The notes: generated by a model not told the origin, from the letters alone. A stretch of DNA of 64,000 nt from CAYYMH01 sp964472785 (GCA_964472785.1 CAYYMH010000018.1:1-64000), one strand, 5' to 3'; shown: positions 16,749 to 26,490, numbered from the stretch's first letter. Program-made: numbers and translations.

Positions 16749-19709
16749 ATGAGAAAAAAGCTACTTATGCTTTTGGTAGTTGTTAGTGCAGGTCTCTTTT
16801 CAGTTGCGCAAAGTCAAACAATGGATCCTTTTTTTGAAAAAGTCAATTACAAGGGTGCATTTGGCTCCAGCAACTGGATGAAAGGTTGGACAGCGCTAGA
16901 TGAATACGGCTTTTTAGCTGATGATGCAACACCATCTGGTACAGTAAACGTTACTGATGCTGATATTAACGCAGGAGACGTTGTTTACTGGACAGCAGAC
17001 AATACTTACGTATTAGACGGATTGGTCTATGTTGAAGCTGGCGCAGTATTGAACATCCAAGCCGGCACAGTGATTCAGGCAAAACCGGGCACCGGAGATA
17101 ATACCAGTGCGTTGATTATCTGTCAGGGTGCAAAGATTTATGCTGAAGGTACCGGTACAAACCCGATTATTTTCACTGCTGAAGGTGATGATATGAACGA
17201 TCCTTATGACATCGCTTTTGATACCCGCGGTCAATGGGGCGGAGTAATAATCTTGGGTAACGCCGTGATCAACGAAGAAGGCGGCATCGATTATGTTGAA
17301 GGCATCTCAGAACAATCAGATCGCACCAAATTTGGTGGAGATGACGATGATGACAATTCCGGTGTGCTTCGTTTCGTATCCATTCGTCACGGTGGAACAG
17401 AATTGGCTCCTGGTGATGAGATCAACGGATTGACCCTTGGCGCAATTGGACGCGGCACAACCATTGAGTACATTGAAGTCTTTGCCAACAAAGATGATGG
17501 TTTTGAATGGTTTGGCGGCACGGTGAATTGTAAGCATTTAATCGCTGCCTTCTGTGGTGATGATGGTTTTGATCATGACGAAGGTTTGACCTGTAAGATG
17601 CAGTTTTTGTTTACCATTCAGGATTCAGCTTCTGCTGGTCGAGCAGGCGAGCATGATGGTGGACATGAACCAGAAGACGGACTTCCCTTTGCTTATCCTG
17701 TAATTTACAATGCAACCTATTTAGGACCGGGCATGGAATCCTCACAGGAAGATGTTTGCCTGAAATTACGCGATAACTGGGGTGGTGAATACAAGAACTC
17801 GATTTTTGGCGATCGATCAGGTAAGGCTATTGATATTGAAGAATCAAGCAGCTATGAACAGGATAGCAAGAAACGTTTAGATGATGGTCAAATTGTTCTT
17901 GAAAATAACTTGTGGTTCAATTTTGCACCGGGAAATACCTGGGCTGATTTGGCAGCACATGATTATGAAGCGACATATATGGAAGGAACAGGGACGAATC
18001 CGATTCTTGCTTCATCCCCTGTAGTTTCCATTGGTCGTGAACAGAATAAAGGATTAGATCCCCGCCCGGTTCAGGGTGGCGAGGCGTACACGAATTTGGC
18101 TGAATATCCGGATGATCCCTTTTTTGAAAAAGTCAATTACAAGGGTGCATTTGGCTCCAGCAACTGGATGAAAGGTTGGACAGCGCTAGATGAATACGGC
18201 TTTTTAGCTGATGATGCAACACCATCTGGTACAGTAAACGTTACTGATGCTGATATTAACGCAGGAGACGTTGTTTACTGGACAGCAGACAATACTTACG
18301 TATTAGACGGATTGGTCTATGTTGAAGCTGGCGCAGTATTGAACATCCAAGCCGGCACAGTGATTCAGGCAAAACCGGGCACCGGAGATAATACCAGTGC
18401 GTTGATTATCTGTCAGGGTGCAAAGATTTATGCTGAAGGTACCGGTACAAACCCGATTATTTTCACTGCTGAAGGTGATGATATGAACGATCCTTATGAC
18501 ATCGCTTTTGATACCCGCGGTCAATGGGGCGGAGTAATAATCTTGGGTAACGCCGTGATCAACGAAGAAGGCGGCATCGATTATGTTGAAGGCATCTCAG
18601 AACAATCAGATCGCACCAAATTTGGTGGAGATGACGATGATGACAATTCCGGTGTGCTTCGTTTCGTATCCATTCGTCACGGTGGAACAGAATTGGCTCC
18701 TGGTGATGAGATCAACGGATTGACCCTTGGCGCAATTGGACGCGGCACAACCATTGAGTACATTGAAGTCTTTGCCAACAAAGATGATGGTTTTGAATGG
18801 TTTGGCGGCACGGTGAATTGTAAGCATTTAATCGCTGCCTTCTGTGGTGATGATGGTTTTGATCATGACGAAGGTTTGACCTGTAAGATGCAGTTTTTGT
18901 TTACCATTCAGGATTCAGCTTCTGCTGGTCGAGCAGGCGAGCATGATGGTGGACATGAACCAGAAGACGGACTTCCCTTTGCTTATCCTGTAATTTACAA
19001 TGCAACCTATTTAGGACCGGGCATGGAATCCTCACAGGAAGATGTTTGCCTGAAATTACGCGATAACTGGGGTGGTGAATACAAGAACTCGATTTTTGGC
19101 GATCGATCAGGTAAGGCTATTGATATTGAAGAATCAAGCAGCTATGAACAGGATAGCAAGAAACGTTTAGATGATGGTCAAATTGTTCTTGAAAATAACT
19201 TGTGGTTCAATTTTGCACCGGGAAATACCTGGGCTGATTTGGCAGCACATGATTATGAAGCGACATATATGGAAGGAACAGGGACGAATCCGATTCTTGC
19301 TTCATCTCCGGTAGTTTCCATTGGTCGTGAACAGAATAAAGGATTAGATCCCCGACCGGTTCAGGGTGGCGAGGCGTACACGAATTTGGCTGAATATCCA
19401 ATCACTGCTGTTGAGTATATTCCAGTTTTCACAAATGAAAAGCCGAAGTCCTATAAGCTGTCTCAAAACTACCCGAACCCATTTAATCCAACGACATCGA
19501 TTAGATTTGATTTGCCGGAAACCGCTAATGTGACTTTATCAGTATATAATGTCATGGGACAGAAAGTTGCAACTTTAATCAATGGCAAAGTAAACGCAGG
19601 AGTTCATCAGGTTGAATGGAATGCAGCTGATTTGCCGAGCGGAATGTATATATATCGTTTGGAAGCTGGTGCAACAATAATCAGTCATAAAATGATGTTA
19701 TTGAAATAA
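16749..19709 (+). CDS. Secreted beta-helix-like protein, two identical 430-aa modules plus T9SS-type sorting domain
   Basis: A 986-residue exported protein: signal peptide (1-23), module 1 (residues 26-455), module 2 (456-885), then a linker and a C-terminal sorting domain (about 905-986; SQNYPNPFNPTTSIRFDLPE, then a VYNVMGQKVATL-type strand and a final MMLLK). Each module has strand-turn repeats suggesting a right-handed beta-helix, and an acidic stretch (GGDDDDDNSG) that could bind calcium. The modules are identical in protein sequence. ACGGAGG sits 8 nt before the ATG. Such proteins commonly follow TonB receptors in FCB bacteria; the role is not established. In this locus a cell-surface phosphate-scavenging partner is plausible but inferred. 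Confidence 0.85.
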   Translation: MRKKLLMLLVVVSAGLFSVAQSQTMDPFFEKVNYKGAFGSSNWMKGWTALDEYGFLADDATPSGTVNVTDADINAGDVVYWTADNTYVLDGLVYVEAGAVLNIQAGTVIQAKPGTGDNTSALIICQGAKIYAEGTGTNPIIFTAEGDDMNDPYDIAFDTRGQWGGVIILGNAVINEEGGIDYVEGISEQSDRTKFGGDDDDDNSGVLRFVSIRHGGTELAPGDEINGLTLGAIGRGTTIEYIEVFANKDDGFEWFGGTVNCKHLIAAFCGDDGFDHDEGLTCKMQFLFTIQDSASAGRAGEHDGGHEPEDGLPFAYPVIYNATYLGPGMESSQEDVCLKLRDNWGGEYKNSIFGDRSGKAIDIEESSSYEQDSKKRLDDGQIVLENNLWFNFAPGNTWADLAAHDYEATYMEGTGTNPILASSPVVSIGREQNKGLDPRPVQGGEAYTNLAEYPDDPFFEKVNYKGAFGSSNWMKGWTALDEYGFLADDATPSGTVNVTDADINAGDVVYWTADNTYVLDGLVYVEAGAVLNIQAGTVIQAKPGTGDNTSALIICQGAKIYAEGTGTNPIIFTAEGDDMNDPYDIAFDTRGQWGGVIILGNAVINEEGGIDYVEGISEQSDRTKFGGDDDDDNSGVLRFVSIRHGGTELAPGDEINGLTLGAIGRGTTIEYIEVFANKDDGFEWFGGTVNCKHLIAAFCGDDGFDHDEGLTCKMQFLFTIQDSASAGRAGEHDGGHEPEDGLPFAYPVIYNATYLGPGMESSQEDVCLKLRDNWGGEYKNSIFGDRSGKAIDIEESSSYEQDSKKRLDDGQIVLENNLWFNFAPGNTWADLAAHDYEATYMEGTGTNPILASSPVVSIGREQNKGLDPRPVQGGEAYTNLAEYPITAVEYIPVFTNEKPKSYKLSQNYPNPFNPTTSIRFDLPETANVTLSVYNVMGQKVATLINGKVNAGVHQVEWNAADLPSGMYIYRLEAGATIISHKMMLLK
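16824..19403 (+). repeat. Tandem 1290-bp direct duplication inside a gene
   Basis: Unit 1 (16824-18113) and unit 2 (18114-19403) align without gaps at an offset of 1290 bp, exactly 430 codons. I find only four clear differences: one at the first proline codon and three near the 3' end (around 18017-18065 versus 19307-19355), all synonymous. Elsewhere the two units read identically, which implies very recent duplication or ongoing gene conversion. Confidence 0.95.
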
Positions 19710-19763
19710 GAGAAGCCGTAGAATAACACCCTAATTTAACTCTCTTGTTCTCTTATTCTACTG

Positions 19764-19800
19764 AATGCCGGAGGTCACTCTCAACCTTCGGCATTTTTTT
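19764..19800 (+). terminator. Rho-independent terminator
   Basis: AATGCCG (19764-19770) pairs with CGGCATT (19789-19795), with an AGGT/ACCT inner stem, followed by a long T run. It lies 55 bp after the duplicated secreted-protein gene and separates it from the symporter unit. Confidence 0.85.
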
Positions 19801-19824
19801 TAATAATTATTTAAATTATTGATT

Positions 19825-19847
19825 TCGTAACATGGATGTAACATTAG
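19825..19847 (+). promoter_or_regulatory. Pho-box-like direct repeat
   Basis: GTAACAT occurs twice with GGAT between (hexamers at 19828-19833 and 19839-19844), an exact 11-bp period. It lies 113-130 bp before the Na+/phosphate symporter start. The core hexamer TAACAT is the same as in the array at 13595-13638. A single TGTAACAT is also present on the minus strand at 23703-23710, about 65 bp upstream of the phosphoesterase start. Confidence 0.55.
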
Positions 19848-19956
19848 TTTTTTAAAATTTTTTTTGAATGAATTCATACTTTATTCCACTTAAAATTATT
19901 TCGTTTGCTTTTATCATTTCAAGTTATTATTTTATTATTCTCTAATGGAGCAATAA

Positions 19957-21120
19957 ATGCAAGATAACTCGACATCTAAAATGAACAAAAACAACCATAG
20001 GTTCGTTAAATTTCTTGAAACATACAGAGCGGGTAAAGCCTATCCGTACACGTCCACCATTATCAGAATATTGATGCTGATTGGGCTGCTTTATCTTTTT
20101 ATGCTCAGCATTACGTTGATGGGAGCGTCGTTCAAACTATTCGGTAAAGATTTTGCCAAGGAGTTAATTGCCACCACATCAAATCCGTTGGTAGGATTGG
20201 TGATCGGGGTTTTAGCAACCAGTGTTATCCAGAGTTCATCAACCACAACGTCCATCGTTGTCGGTTTAGTCGGTGCGGGCGCGTTGACAATTCACAATGC
20301 GATTCCCATAATTATGGGTGCAAATATCGGAACTTCGGTAACAAATACGATCGTTTCATTGGGACATATTTCGATAAAGGAGGAATTTGAACGGGCGTTT
20401 TCTGCCTCTATCGTTCATGATTTTTTTAATATCATTGCGGTAATTCTTATTTTTCCTTTGCAGTATTTTACAAATTTTCTGGAGCATGCTTCCGGCTTTT
20501 TAGCGGGTGTTTTTCAAAATATCGGAGGACTTGAGGCTGTCAGCCCGATCAAAGTGATAACAGAACCTGCTGTAAAAATTATTCTGGGTATCACAGGCCA
20601 ATCCGGAGTGATTTGCTTGATATTATCGCTGGTGCTTTTATTTTTGTCATTGAGATATTTGGTCAAAGTAATTAAATCGCTGATTATAGGAAAAGTTGAG
20701 AAATTTTTTGATAAGGTCCTTTTTAGAAACGCGTTTATCAGCTTGTTTTTTGGATTTGCTCTTACATCGATCTGTCAAAGCAGTTCAATTACAACGTCGT
20801 TGATTGTACCGCTGGTCGGAGCAGGTATTCTGACTTTAGAACAGATCTTTCCCTATACGATGGGCGCAAATATCGGCACCACGATGACCTCGATGTTAGC
20901 AGCGCTGGCAGCAGGTAACATTGCAGCGATTCAGGTTGCATTCGCTCACTTATGTTTTAATCTTATTGGAGTAACCATTATATTCCAGGTGCAATTTATA
21001 CCGATTAAAATGGCAAGATTGATGGCGAAATTAACACTTAAAAGCAAATTGTATCCGGTCTTATATATTCTAATTATGTTTTTTATATTTCCGTTATTAA
21101 TTATCTATTTTTTGAGGTAA
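19957..21120 (+). CDS. Na+/phosphate symporter (NptA/PNaS family)
   Basis: A 387-residue integral membrane protein with about eight to nine transmembrane segments. It shows the family's inverted duplicated signature, QSSSTTTSIVVGLVGAGALT in the first half and QSSSITTSLIVPLVGAGILT in the second, each followed by MGANIGT. The serine and threonine residues of these repeats line the sodium/phosphate path in characterised members. It imports inorganic phosphate across the inner membrane. It is followed 4 bp later by a PhoU-like gene, the usual regulator partner, and preceded by an 11-bp direct repeat resembling a Pho box. Confidence 0.93.
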   Translation: MQDNSTSKMNKNNHRFVKFLETYRAGKAYPYTSTIIRILMLIGLLYLFMLSITLMGASFKLFGKDFAKELIATTSNPLVGLVIGVLATSVIQSSSTTTSIVVGLVGAGALTIHNAIPIIMGANIGTSVTNTIVSLGHISIKEEFERAFSASIVHDFFNIIAVILIFPLQYFTNFLEHASGFLAGVFQNIGGLEAVSPIKVITEPAVKIILGITGQSGVICLILSLVLLFLSLRYLVKVIKSLIIGKVEKFFDKVLFRNAFISLFFGFALTSICQSSSITTSLIVPLVGAGILTLEQIFPYTMGANIGTTMTSMLAALAAGNIAAIQVAFAHLCFNLIGVTIIFQVQFIPIKMARLMAKLTLKSKLYPVLYILIMFFIFPLLIIYFLR

Positions 21121-21124
21121 CATT

Positions 21125-21802
21125 ATGCTTAAAGAATTACAGAAAATATTTCAACGCAAAGGGCTTATAGAACAATCAATTGAAGATTCACTGGAGATGC
21201 TGCGTGTGGATTGGGCGATGTTTGATGAATCCGTGAAATCGTTGAGAGAGAGTGAATCAGCCGAACTGCCATTCGATATTGAAGAAAAAGATATTATGAT
21301 CAATAAGTATGAGCGCGAGGTCAGGAAAAAGATACTCACACATCTGGCAGTAAATGATGTGAGCGATCTAAATGTGAGTCTGATTTTGATCAGTATTGTT
21401 GTCGATATCGAGCGGATCGGGGATTATACGAAAAACATTGTGGAGCTTGCTCAAAAACATCCCGGAAAATTATACATTGAACAATGGGAAGAGGAGCTCA
21501 AGGAGACTGAGATAAAAATATCCAAAAGTTTCGGTATATTAATTGAAGCATTTGAAAAATCAGATTCAGCGCTTGCAAAGCAGCTTCTCGATGACCTTTG
21601 GAAAGTGAAGCGAAAATGTGATGAGAGAAATTTTATCCTATTGGAAAATGATAACCTGGGTTTAAAAACCCATGACGCGGTAGCCTTGGCGCTTTATATG
21701 CGCTATCTTAAGAGGGTTGCAGCGCATTTGTCTAACGTTGCCACCAGCCTGGTAAACCCATTTCACAGGATCGGTTACCGGCAAAAAAATAAAGATAAAT
21801 AA
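21125..21802 (+). CDS. PhoU-like phosphate transport regulator
   Basis: A 225-residue all-helical protein with PhoU-type features: two three-helix bundles and the metal-binding-like motif VDIERIGDYTKNIVELA (about residues 96-112). It would restrain or gate the co-encoded symporter and influence phosphate sensing. It starts 4 bp after the symporter stop, and the TAACATT just before the ATG shows no strong ribosome-binding site, suggesting translational coupling. A terminator follows. Confidence 0.88.
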   Translation: MLKELQKIFQRKGLIEQSIEDSLEMLRVDWAMFDESVKSLRESESAELPFDIEEKDIMINKYEREVRKKILTHLAVNDVSDLNVSLILISIVVDIERIGDYTKNIVELAQKHPGKLYIEQWEEELKETEIKISKSFGILIEAFEKSDSALAKQLLDDLWKVKRKCDERNFILLENDNLGLKTHDAVALALYMRYLKRVAAHLSNVATSLVNPFHRIGYRQKNKDK

Positions 21803-21834
21803 CCCTTTTTCAATAGCTCATGTATCAAAAAAAC

Positions 21835-21862
21835 ATAAGCCTGATGTGAATGTCAGGCTTAT
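21835..21862. terminator. Bidirectional terminator between convergent genes
   Basis: ATAAGCCTGA (21835-21844) and TCAGGCTTAT (21853-21862) form a perfect 10-bp stem with an 8-nt loop. T-rich on the right and A-rich on the left, it can serve both the PhoU-like gene (plus) and the phosphoesterase gene (minus). Confidence 0.85.
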
Positions 21863-22061
21863 ATTGTTTTAAGTCTTGGCTTGATGAATAATGGCATTAA
21901 ATTCTATTGTGCGGATTGAAACAACAACGAAATTTTCTATTGACAATTAACGGTTTACTATTGACCATTTATTTTATTCATCAGAATTTACCCGCCCCGT
22001 CAATCTTTTTAATTAATGTGTGCCTATTTTAACCAGACTTTTTCAAAAAGCGAACCATAGC

Positions 22062-23639
22062 TTATCGTATTTCAAAAATTCTCGCTGCCGAAAATTTCTG
22101 CCCAAACTGGTCAACCGTCGTTACCACAATTTTGTGGACACCAGGTTCTAATTCACTGAACATAGGAGCAGTCCAAATGTGACTGGATACATCCGGTTGC
22201 AGCCAGTTCGGTACTTCATCCTTGAACCGGTTGTACATTTCAAGAAAGAATGGATCTTTCATGGCTGTTCTTCCCATAGGCTGAGGCGCCAACCCATCAA
22301 TTTGATAGAAAACCTCACTGTGCTCACCGCCATCAAACACATTGACAATCACCTGGGTTTCCGATACGTATTCAAGAGCCACCGTATCCCGTGGGCTATG
22401 AATCCGCATTTGAAAATCATCATCATGGAAAGCAGGATAAAACTTCTCGCTGTACTGATTCCCTTCAAATCTAAATACGTGGTAACCATTGGGCGCGCCG
22501 TCGCGCATTTCCGAGATCGGGATTCCCCGATCATCTTTGGGCCCTGACCACCAGGAGCCGGAAACAGTGGCGCACACCATGTGGTGAAAAGGATTTTCCC
22601 CTTCGAAACCCAGACTTTTTCCGATGTAGTTATGCTGAATCATGTGCATGTGTCCTGATAACGCCAGCAGGTGATTTCGGTCTTGAATAATTTTGAAAAG
22701 ATCGTCCATATTTTCGACCAGAAGTTCAAACTGACCTTCTCTGTCAATCCAGGCAAAGGGAATATGTATGGTAAACACAATCAAATGATCAGGATCGACA
22801 TTGCCAATATCCTGTTCCAGCCAATAAAGTTGTTGTTCATCCAGTCCGCCTTTGTATTTTGCCTTTCCTTCCTCGTCAATGAAATGCAGCACATCGTCCA
22901 AAACGATAAAATGCACTTTTCCGTAATTGAATGAATAATAGGGCGGGCCATAAGCTTTCTTGAACGTTTCCAGAGAAAGTTCGTCAGTTGGCGCATCATA
23001 ATTTCGGTCGTGATTGCCGGGAACATTGTAAAACGGTATCCCGATTTGCGCCACCACCTGATTGTAATATTCAAACAACGAAAGGTCGTCGAACATAAGA
23101 TCGCCCAATGCGATGCCAAATTTAGCGCTGGTTCCGATGGTTTCGGCAGCTACATCATCGCGAACATAGCTGATCTCTTTCCGATCCCGCGGCTGCGGAT
23201 CGCCGAACACCAGCACCTCAAACGTATCCGATTCCTCGGTTTTGAACAGGGGAAAATTTATTCGCTTGGGCAATTGACCAGTGATATCCATGGTACTGAA
23301 TTTATAGTTCGGCAGCGCGGTTTCCTGATGCACATAATAAAATTGCGGCAGATTATTTTCATCAACCGGTGTCATATAGCCGGCGGGTTTGGTGATGAAA
23401 AGGATGCAACTGCTGTTCACTGACATTTTATATTCCCCGTTTTTATCGGTTTTTACCACATCTTGCTGATTAGAAACCAGCACACCTGGTATGCCCGGCT
23501 CTCCATCGTCCAGTTTTAGATTTTTATTCAGGTCGTGAAAAACAATGCCTTTAACGGTCCGGGCTTGAGAAGCAAGAGGTATGAATAACAAAAGACTCAA
23601 CATGACACAAAGATAAAGTTGTGTTTTTGGAATTCTCAT
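22062..23639 (-). CDS. Exported calcineurin-like metallophosphoesterase
   Basis: A 525-residue secreted phosphoesterase. After a signal peptide (about 1-27) comes a small beta-sandwich (GIVFHDLNKNLKLDDGEPGI, SdrD_B/MetallophosN-like). The calcineurin-like catalytic domain follows with GDPQ, GDLMFDD, GNHD, HIPF and GHMH motifs covering the two-metal site, then a C-terminal beta domain (MetallophosC-like). I chose the ATG at 23639 because AAAGGA lies 8 nt upstream and the signal peptide begins there; the frame extends to 23699. It is convergent with the symporter/phoU unit, consistent with releasing phosphate outside the cytoplasm. The substrate is not determined. Confidence 0.88.
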   Translation of the reverse strand: MRIPKTQLYLCVMLSLLLFIPLASQARTVKGIVFHDLNKNLKLDDGEPGIPGVLVSNQQDVVKTDKNGEYKMSVNSSCILFITKPAGYMTPVDENNLPQFYYVHQETALPNYKFSTMDITGQLPKRINFPLFKTEESDTFEVLVFGDPQPRDRKEISYVRDDVAAETIGTSAKFGIALGDLMFDDLSLFEYYNQVVAQIGIPFYNVPGNHDRNYDAPTDELSLETFKKAYGPPYYSFNYGKVHFIVLDDVLHFIDEEGKAKYKGGLDEQQLYWLEQDIGNVDPDHLIVFTIHIPFAWIDREGQFELLVENMDDLFKIIQDRNHLLALSGHMHMIQHNYIGKSLGFEGENPFHHMVCATVSGSWWSGPKDDRGIPISEMRDGAPNGYHVFRFEGNQYSEKFYPAFHDDDFQMRIHSPRDTVALEYVSETQVIVNVFDGGEHSEVFYQIDGLAPQPMGRTAMKDPFFLEMYNRFKDEVPNWLQPDVSSHIWTAPMFSELEPGVHKIVVTTVDQFGQKFSAARIFEIR

Positions 23640-24114
23640 TGGATATCCTTTCGATAATTTTTCCGGTTTAATTTTTAGTTGTTGGATAAAAATAAGCATT
23701 GAATGTTACAGATGCAAGAAGAAAGTGATCTTTAATTAATTGTAAAGATATTTATTACTATTTGTTAGGGGACTTAACTCCGGAGTAACACAACACACGA
23801 TAGAAAATCAAGCAAAAATTGCAATTAAAGCATTGAAACAAATAAGAAACCTTTTGAAAACTGCACTGAAATAGTCCATTCCCTCCGTATCCTCAACCCC
23901 AATCCCCACAATCTGATAAGGCTCTTGCTTCTCAAACTTTCACCAAATTGTCTAAAATTGACATTGTGAAATAGTTATGACATACCATTCAACCAAAAAA
24001 TACCTTGAAATTTAATCAAAAATAGACTATTTTCCAAATTGTCAAATTAATTTCATTCAGATGCCAATATAATGAAAGCAAAATTTCGAACAATAAATTC
24101 AGGAGTGTCACACT
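23640..24114. other. 475-bp intergenic region
   Basis: Divergent promoter region between the phosphoesterase and an AhpD-like gene. It contains TGTAACAT on the minus strand (23703-23710) as a possible single Pho half-site. I find no gene, RNA or strong hairpin in the rest. Confidence 0.5.
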
Positions 24115-24462
24115 ATGAGCGAGAAAATCATGGATAAATTCCAAAAAGACCGGGAACGTTTAAATGAGATTGTCATGAAATACGCCCAGTTGGAAACCAA
24201 GCGCTTCTTCAGTCTTGACGGTCAGGTCTACCGCAAAGGAGCGCTTTCTGTAAAGACGAAAGAGATGATGGGATTAGTCGCATCGCTGGTGCTTCGGTGC
24301 GATGACTGCGTTAAATATCATATCGGTCGCTGTTTTGATGAAGGCGTCAGTAGCGAAGAATTGGAAGAGGCACTTTCAATAGCACTTGTCGTAGGCGGTT
24401 CGATTACCATCCCGCATCTACGAAGGGCATTTGAAGCTTGGGATGAATTGCAACAAAAATGA
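24115..24462 (+). CDS. AhpD-like / carboxymuconolactone decarboxylase family protein
   Basis: A 115-residue all-alpha CMD-domain protein. The AhpD-type redox motif is present: E50, then C62-D-D-C65 and H69 (RCDDCVKYHIG), the proton-relay arrangement of alkylhydroperoxidase-like members. It is probably a small cytosolic thiol peroxidase or reductase. AGGAG lies about 10 nt before the ATG. It is not in an obvious operon. Confidence 0.87.
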   Translation: MSEKIMDKFQKDRERLNEIVMKYAQLETKRFFSLDGQVYRKGALSVKTKEMMGLVASLVLRCDDCVKYHIGRCFDEGVSSEELEEALSIALVVGGSITIPHLRRAFEAWDELQQK

Positions 24463-24622
24463 TTTGGGGGTTGAAAAATATCTTTATTTCAGGGCTTTTT
24501 TAATAAAAAATCTGTAGACAGATTTGATGGAATAGACTCAAAAGTGAAACTTATCAGAATCATCTCTCGTTAATTAAGCAAAAATGCAACACACGTGATT
24601 AAGTCAATTGTCGGAGGTGAGG

Positions 24623-25285
24623 ATGCAATCAAAAAAAATTAGTTTATTCATCGGAGTTTTTATTATACTTTTCGGATTGTTGCTGCTGTTCGATAATGTT
24701 GGCGTCATTTATCTCGCCGGTAGCTTCTGGTGGGGACTCATATTTTTCGCGCTGGGAATGATATTTCTCAATGTGCATAAACAGCAAGAAAGAAAAAAGG
24801 GTCCGCTGGTTGTTGGAATTGCGTTCATTATTCTTGGCATCTGGATGGTCATCGAGTCCTTTGTTTATATCCCGGATGATATCCTCGGTTCTTTATTCCT
24901 GTGGGTAGTGGGTTTAATTTTTATTTCGATTTACATCCGCTACAATCAGCGATGGTGGGCTGTGCTTCCCGGCGGTTTATTTCTCGTTGGCGGATTCGTC
25001 GTTTTTCTCGATGCCTTCAGTCTGATCGATAATGATTTTTTGGGATTCATTTTTATGATGGGCATTAGTTTGGTTTTTTGGTATCTGTATTTGATTCGGG
25101 ATGAGCAAAATAAATTAGCCTGGGCGGGAATTGTCGGTCTCATTTTGTCAATCCTGTCGTTTTTCATTTTGAGTCAGGAATCGGACAGTAAAATTGCAGA
25201 TATGCTATTTCCTTTGGTCATTATTATTTCAGGGGCAGGATTGATTATTCGCGGCACAAAAAAATCTGATGAAAAGAAAGAATAA
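24623..25285 (+). CDS. Polytopic membrane protein of unknown function
   Basis: A 220-residue protein with about seven to eight hydrophobic helices arranged as repeated pairs (LFIGVFIILFGLLLLFDNVG, later GIAFIILGIWMVIESF). The pattern is like LiaF/DUF5668-type membrane domains. The charged tail is cytosolic-looking. The ATG at 24623 is chosen because CGGAGG lies 8 nt upstream; a TTG at 24608 would add five residues. Function unknown. A terminator follows immediately. Confidence 0.75.
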   Translation: MQSKKISLFIGVFIILFGLLLLFDNVGVIYLAGSFWWGLIFFALGMIFLNVHKQQERKKGPLVVGIAFIILGIWMVIESFVYIPDDILGSLFLWVVGLIFISIYIRYNQRWWAVLPGGLFLVGGFVVFLDAFSLIDNDFLGFIFMMGISLVFWYLYLIRDEQNKLAWAGIVGLILSILSFFILSQESDSKIADMLFPLVIIISGAGLIIRGTKKSDEKKE

Positions 25286-25310
25286 CTGTTAATTCAAAAT
25301 AGAAATCCAC

Positions 25311-25352
25311 AAAAAAGCCGGAGAGCAGATAATTGCCATCTGGCTTTTTTTT
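25311..25352 (+). terminator. Rho-independent terminator
   Basis: AAAAAAGCC (25311-25319) pairs with GGCTTTTTT (from 25342), ending in eight T residues. It lies 25 bp after the membrane-protein gene and, given the A-run on the left, can also serve the convergent minus-strand gene. Confidence 0.8.
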
Positions 25353-25386
25353 GTGATGGTGAATAAAGAGAAATCATGAATCGTGA

Positions 25387-26490
25387 TTAATAATAAATAA
25401 TGTGCACTGCATTTTTAAACTGGTCAAAATTGATTTTGTCCCGGTAATATTCGTCGATCGCTTTCTTTTTTACTTTAATAATGCTTTTCGAATATTTTTC
25501 ATCGGCTACAACATCCTTGAAATTAATAGCGATTTCAATCCAGTCATTGGGGTTTAAATTTCTCAACGAGTGCCCGTAAGTAGAAATCGAGTGCAGTAAT
25601 TTCTGCTCTAATTGTTTTATATTTTCCTGATAATTTTCATTTTTTTTACCCTTATATTTTTCTGAGACGAATGCGAATTCTTTTTCGACAGTACCATTTA
25701 AAAATATTTTATGAATTTCCGCTGAGCCCAGCGAAACATTGGTAATGAACAATACACCATGCCCTTCAAACCGAAATCCTTTTACCTCATTTCGTGATCC
25801 AAACAGATCAATGCCATCCGTATGTTCTAGTGATGTTTTAATGACATTGGCTAAAATTGAAATATCTTCTTCCACAAATTCAATTCGCCTGAATTCGATT
25901 TTTTTGGAAAATGCCTGCTCCGAAAGATTACCCTGACGATATTTTTTCAAATCTTCCATCTCGACTGATGCGATAATTTGGTATGGTATCTCATCGGAAG
26001 TGGTCCGAAAGCTTTTAGCGAATCCATTAAAATCAATAATCACGGTTACGCGTTCATCCGGATTTAAGTCCCGGATCGAGGAGGCATAGGTACCTAAAAA
26101 CCGGGTAAGACTTTGTTCGATTTTTTGAATTTCTTCCTTAACATCAAATTTCTTCTTTTCAACCTTTTCTTCTTCATCAATACGTACCGTTGCTGCTCGG
26201 TACTTGTAAAATAATCCTTCAGCTTTGACGGTAAAGAGTTTTTCTGAAGGGAACGAGTAATCCGTATTAAATATGACGCCATAATCGTACAAATAGAATC
26301 CTTTGCTGTTTGTGCCGAATGGGACGGGATGTGATCGATTTGATTTAATTAATTTGTCCAAAACTGTTTCCATGATTTCGATGTCGTTCAGTAAACTTTC
26401 TGATGGTTTGCTTGTTTGCGCGAACAACATCGATGAAATACAACCACTTAAAAGAACGGTCATCATGATGTGTCGAAACAATGTTTTCAT
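25387..26490 (-). CDS. Exported protein with two copies of an unknown domain
   Basis: A 367-residue protein that I do not recognise. It has a signal sequence with a possible lipobox (VLLSGC), so it may be a lipoprotein; AQ at about residue 25 is an alternative cleavage site. Two halves resemble each other: TYASSIRDLNPDERVTVIID in the first aligns with TYGHSLRNLNPNDWIEIAIN in the second. Each is preceded by a glycine-rich YG-V-F-T or GHGVLFIT strand block and a lysine/glutamate-rich helix. The start at 26490 is chosen for GGAG 8 nt upstream. It follows a sigma/anti-sigma pair (75 bp gap), so it is probably under the same control and may sense or respond to envelope conditions. Confidence 0.7.
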   Translation of the reverse strand: MKTLFRHIMMTVLLSGCISSMLFAQTSKPSESLLNDIEIMETVLDKLIKSNRSHPVPFGTNSKGFYLYDYGVIFNTDYSFPSEKLFTVKAEGLFYKYRAATVRIDEEEKVEKKKFDVKEEIQKIEQSLTRFLGTYASSIRDLNPDERVTVIIDFNGFAKSFRTTSDEIPYQIIASVEMEDLKKYRQGNLSEQAFSKKIEFRRIEFVEEDISILANVIKTSLEHTDGIDLFGSRNEVKGFRFEGHGVLFITNVSLGSAEIHKIFLNGTVEKEFAFVSEKYKGKKNENYQENIKQLEQKLLHSISTYGHSLRNLNPNDWIEIAINFKDVVADEKYSKSIIKVKKKAIDEYYRDKINFDQFKNAVHIIYY

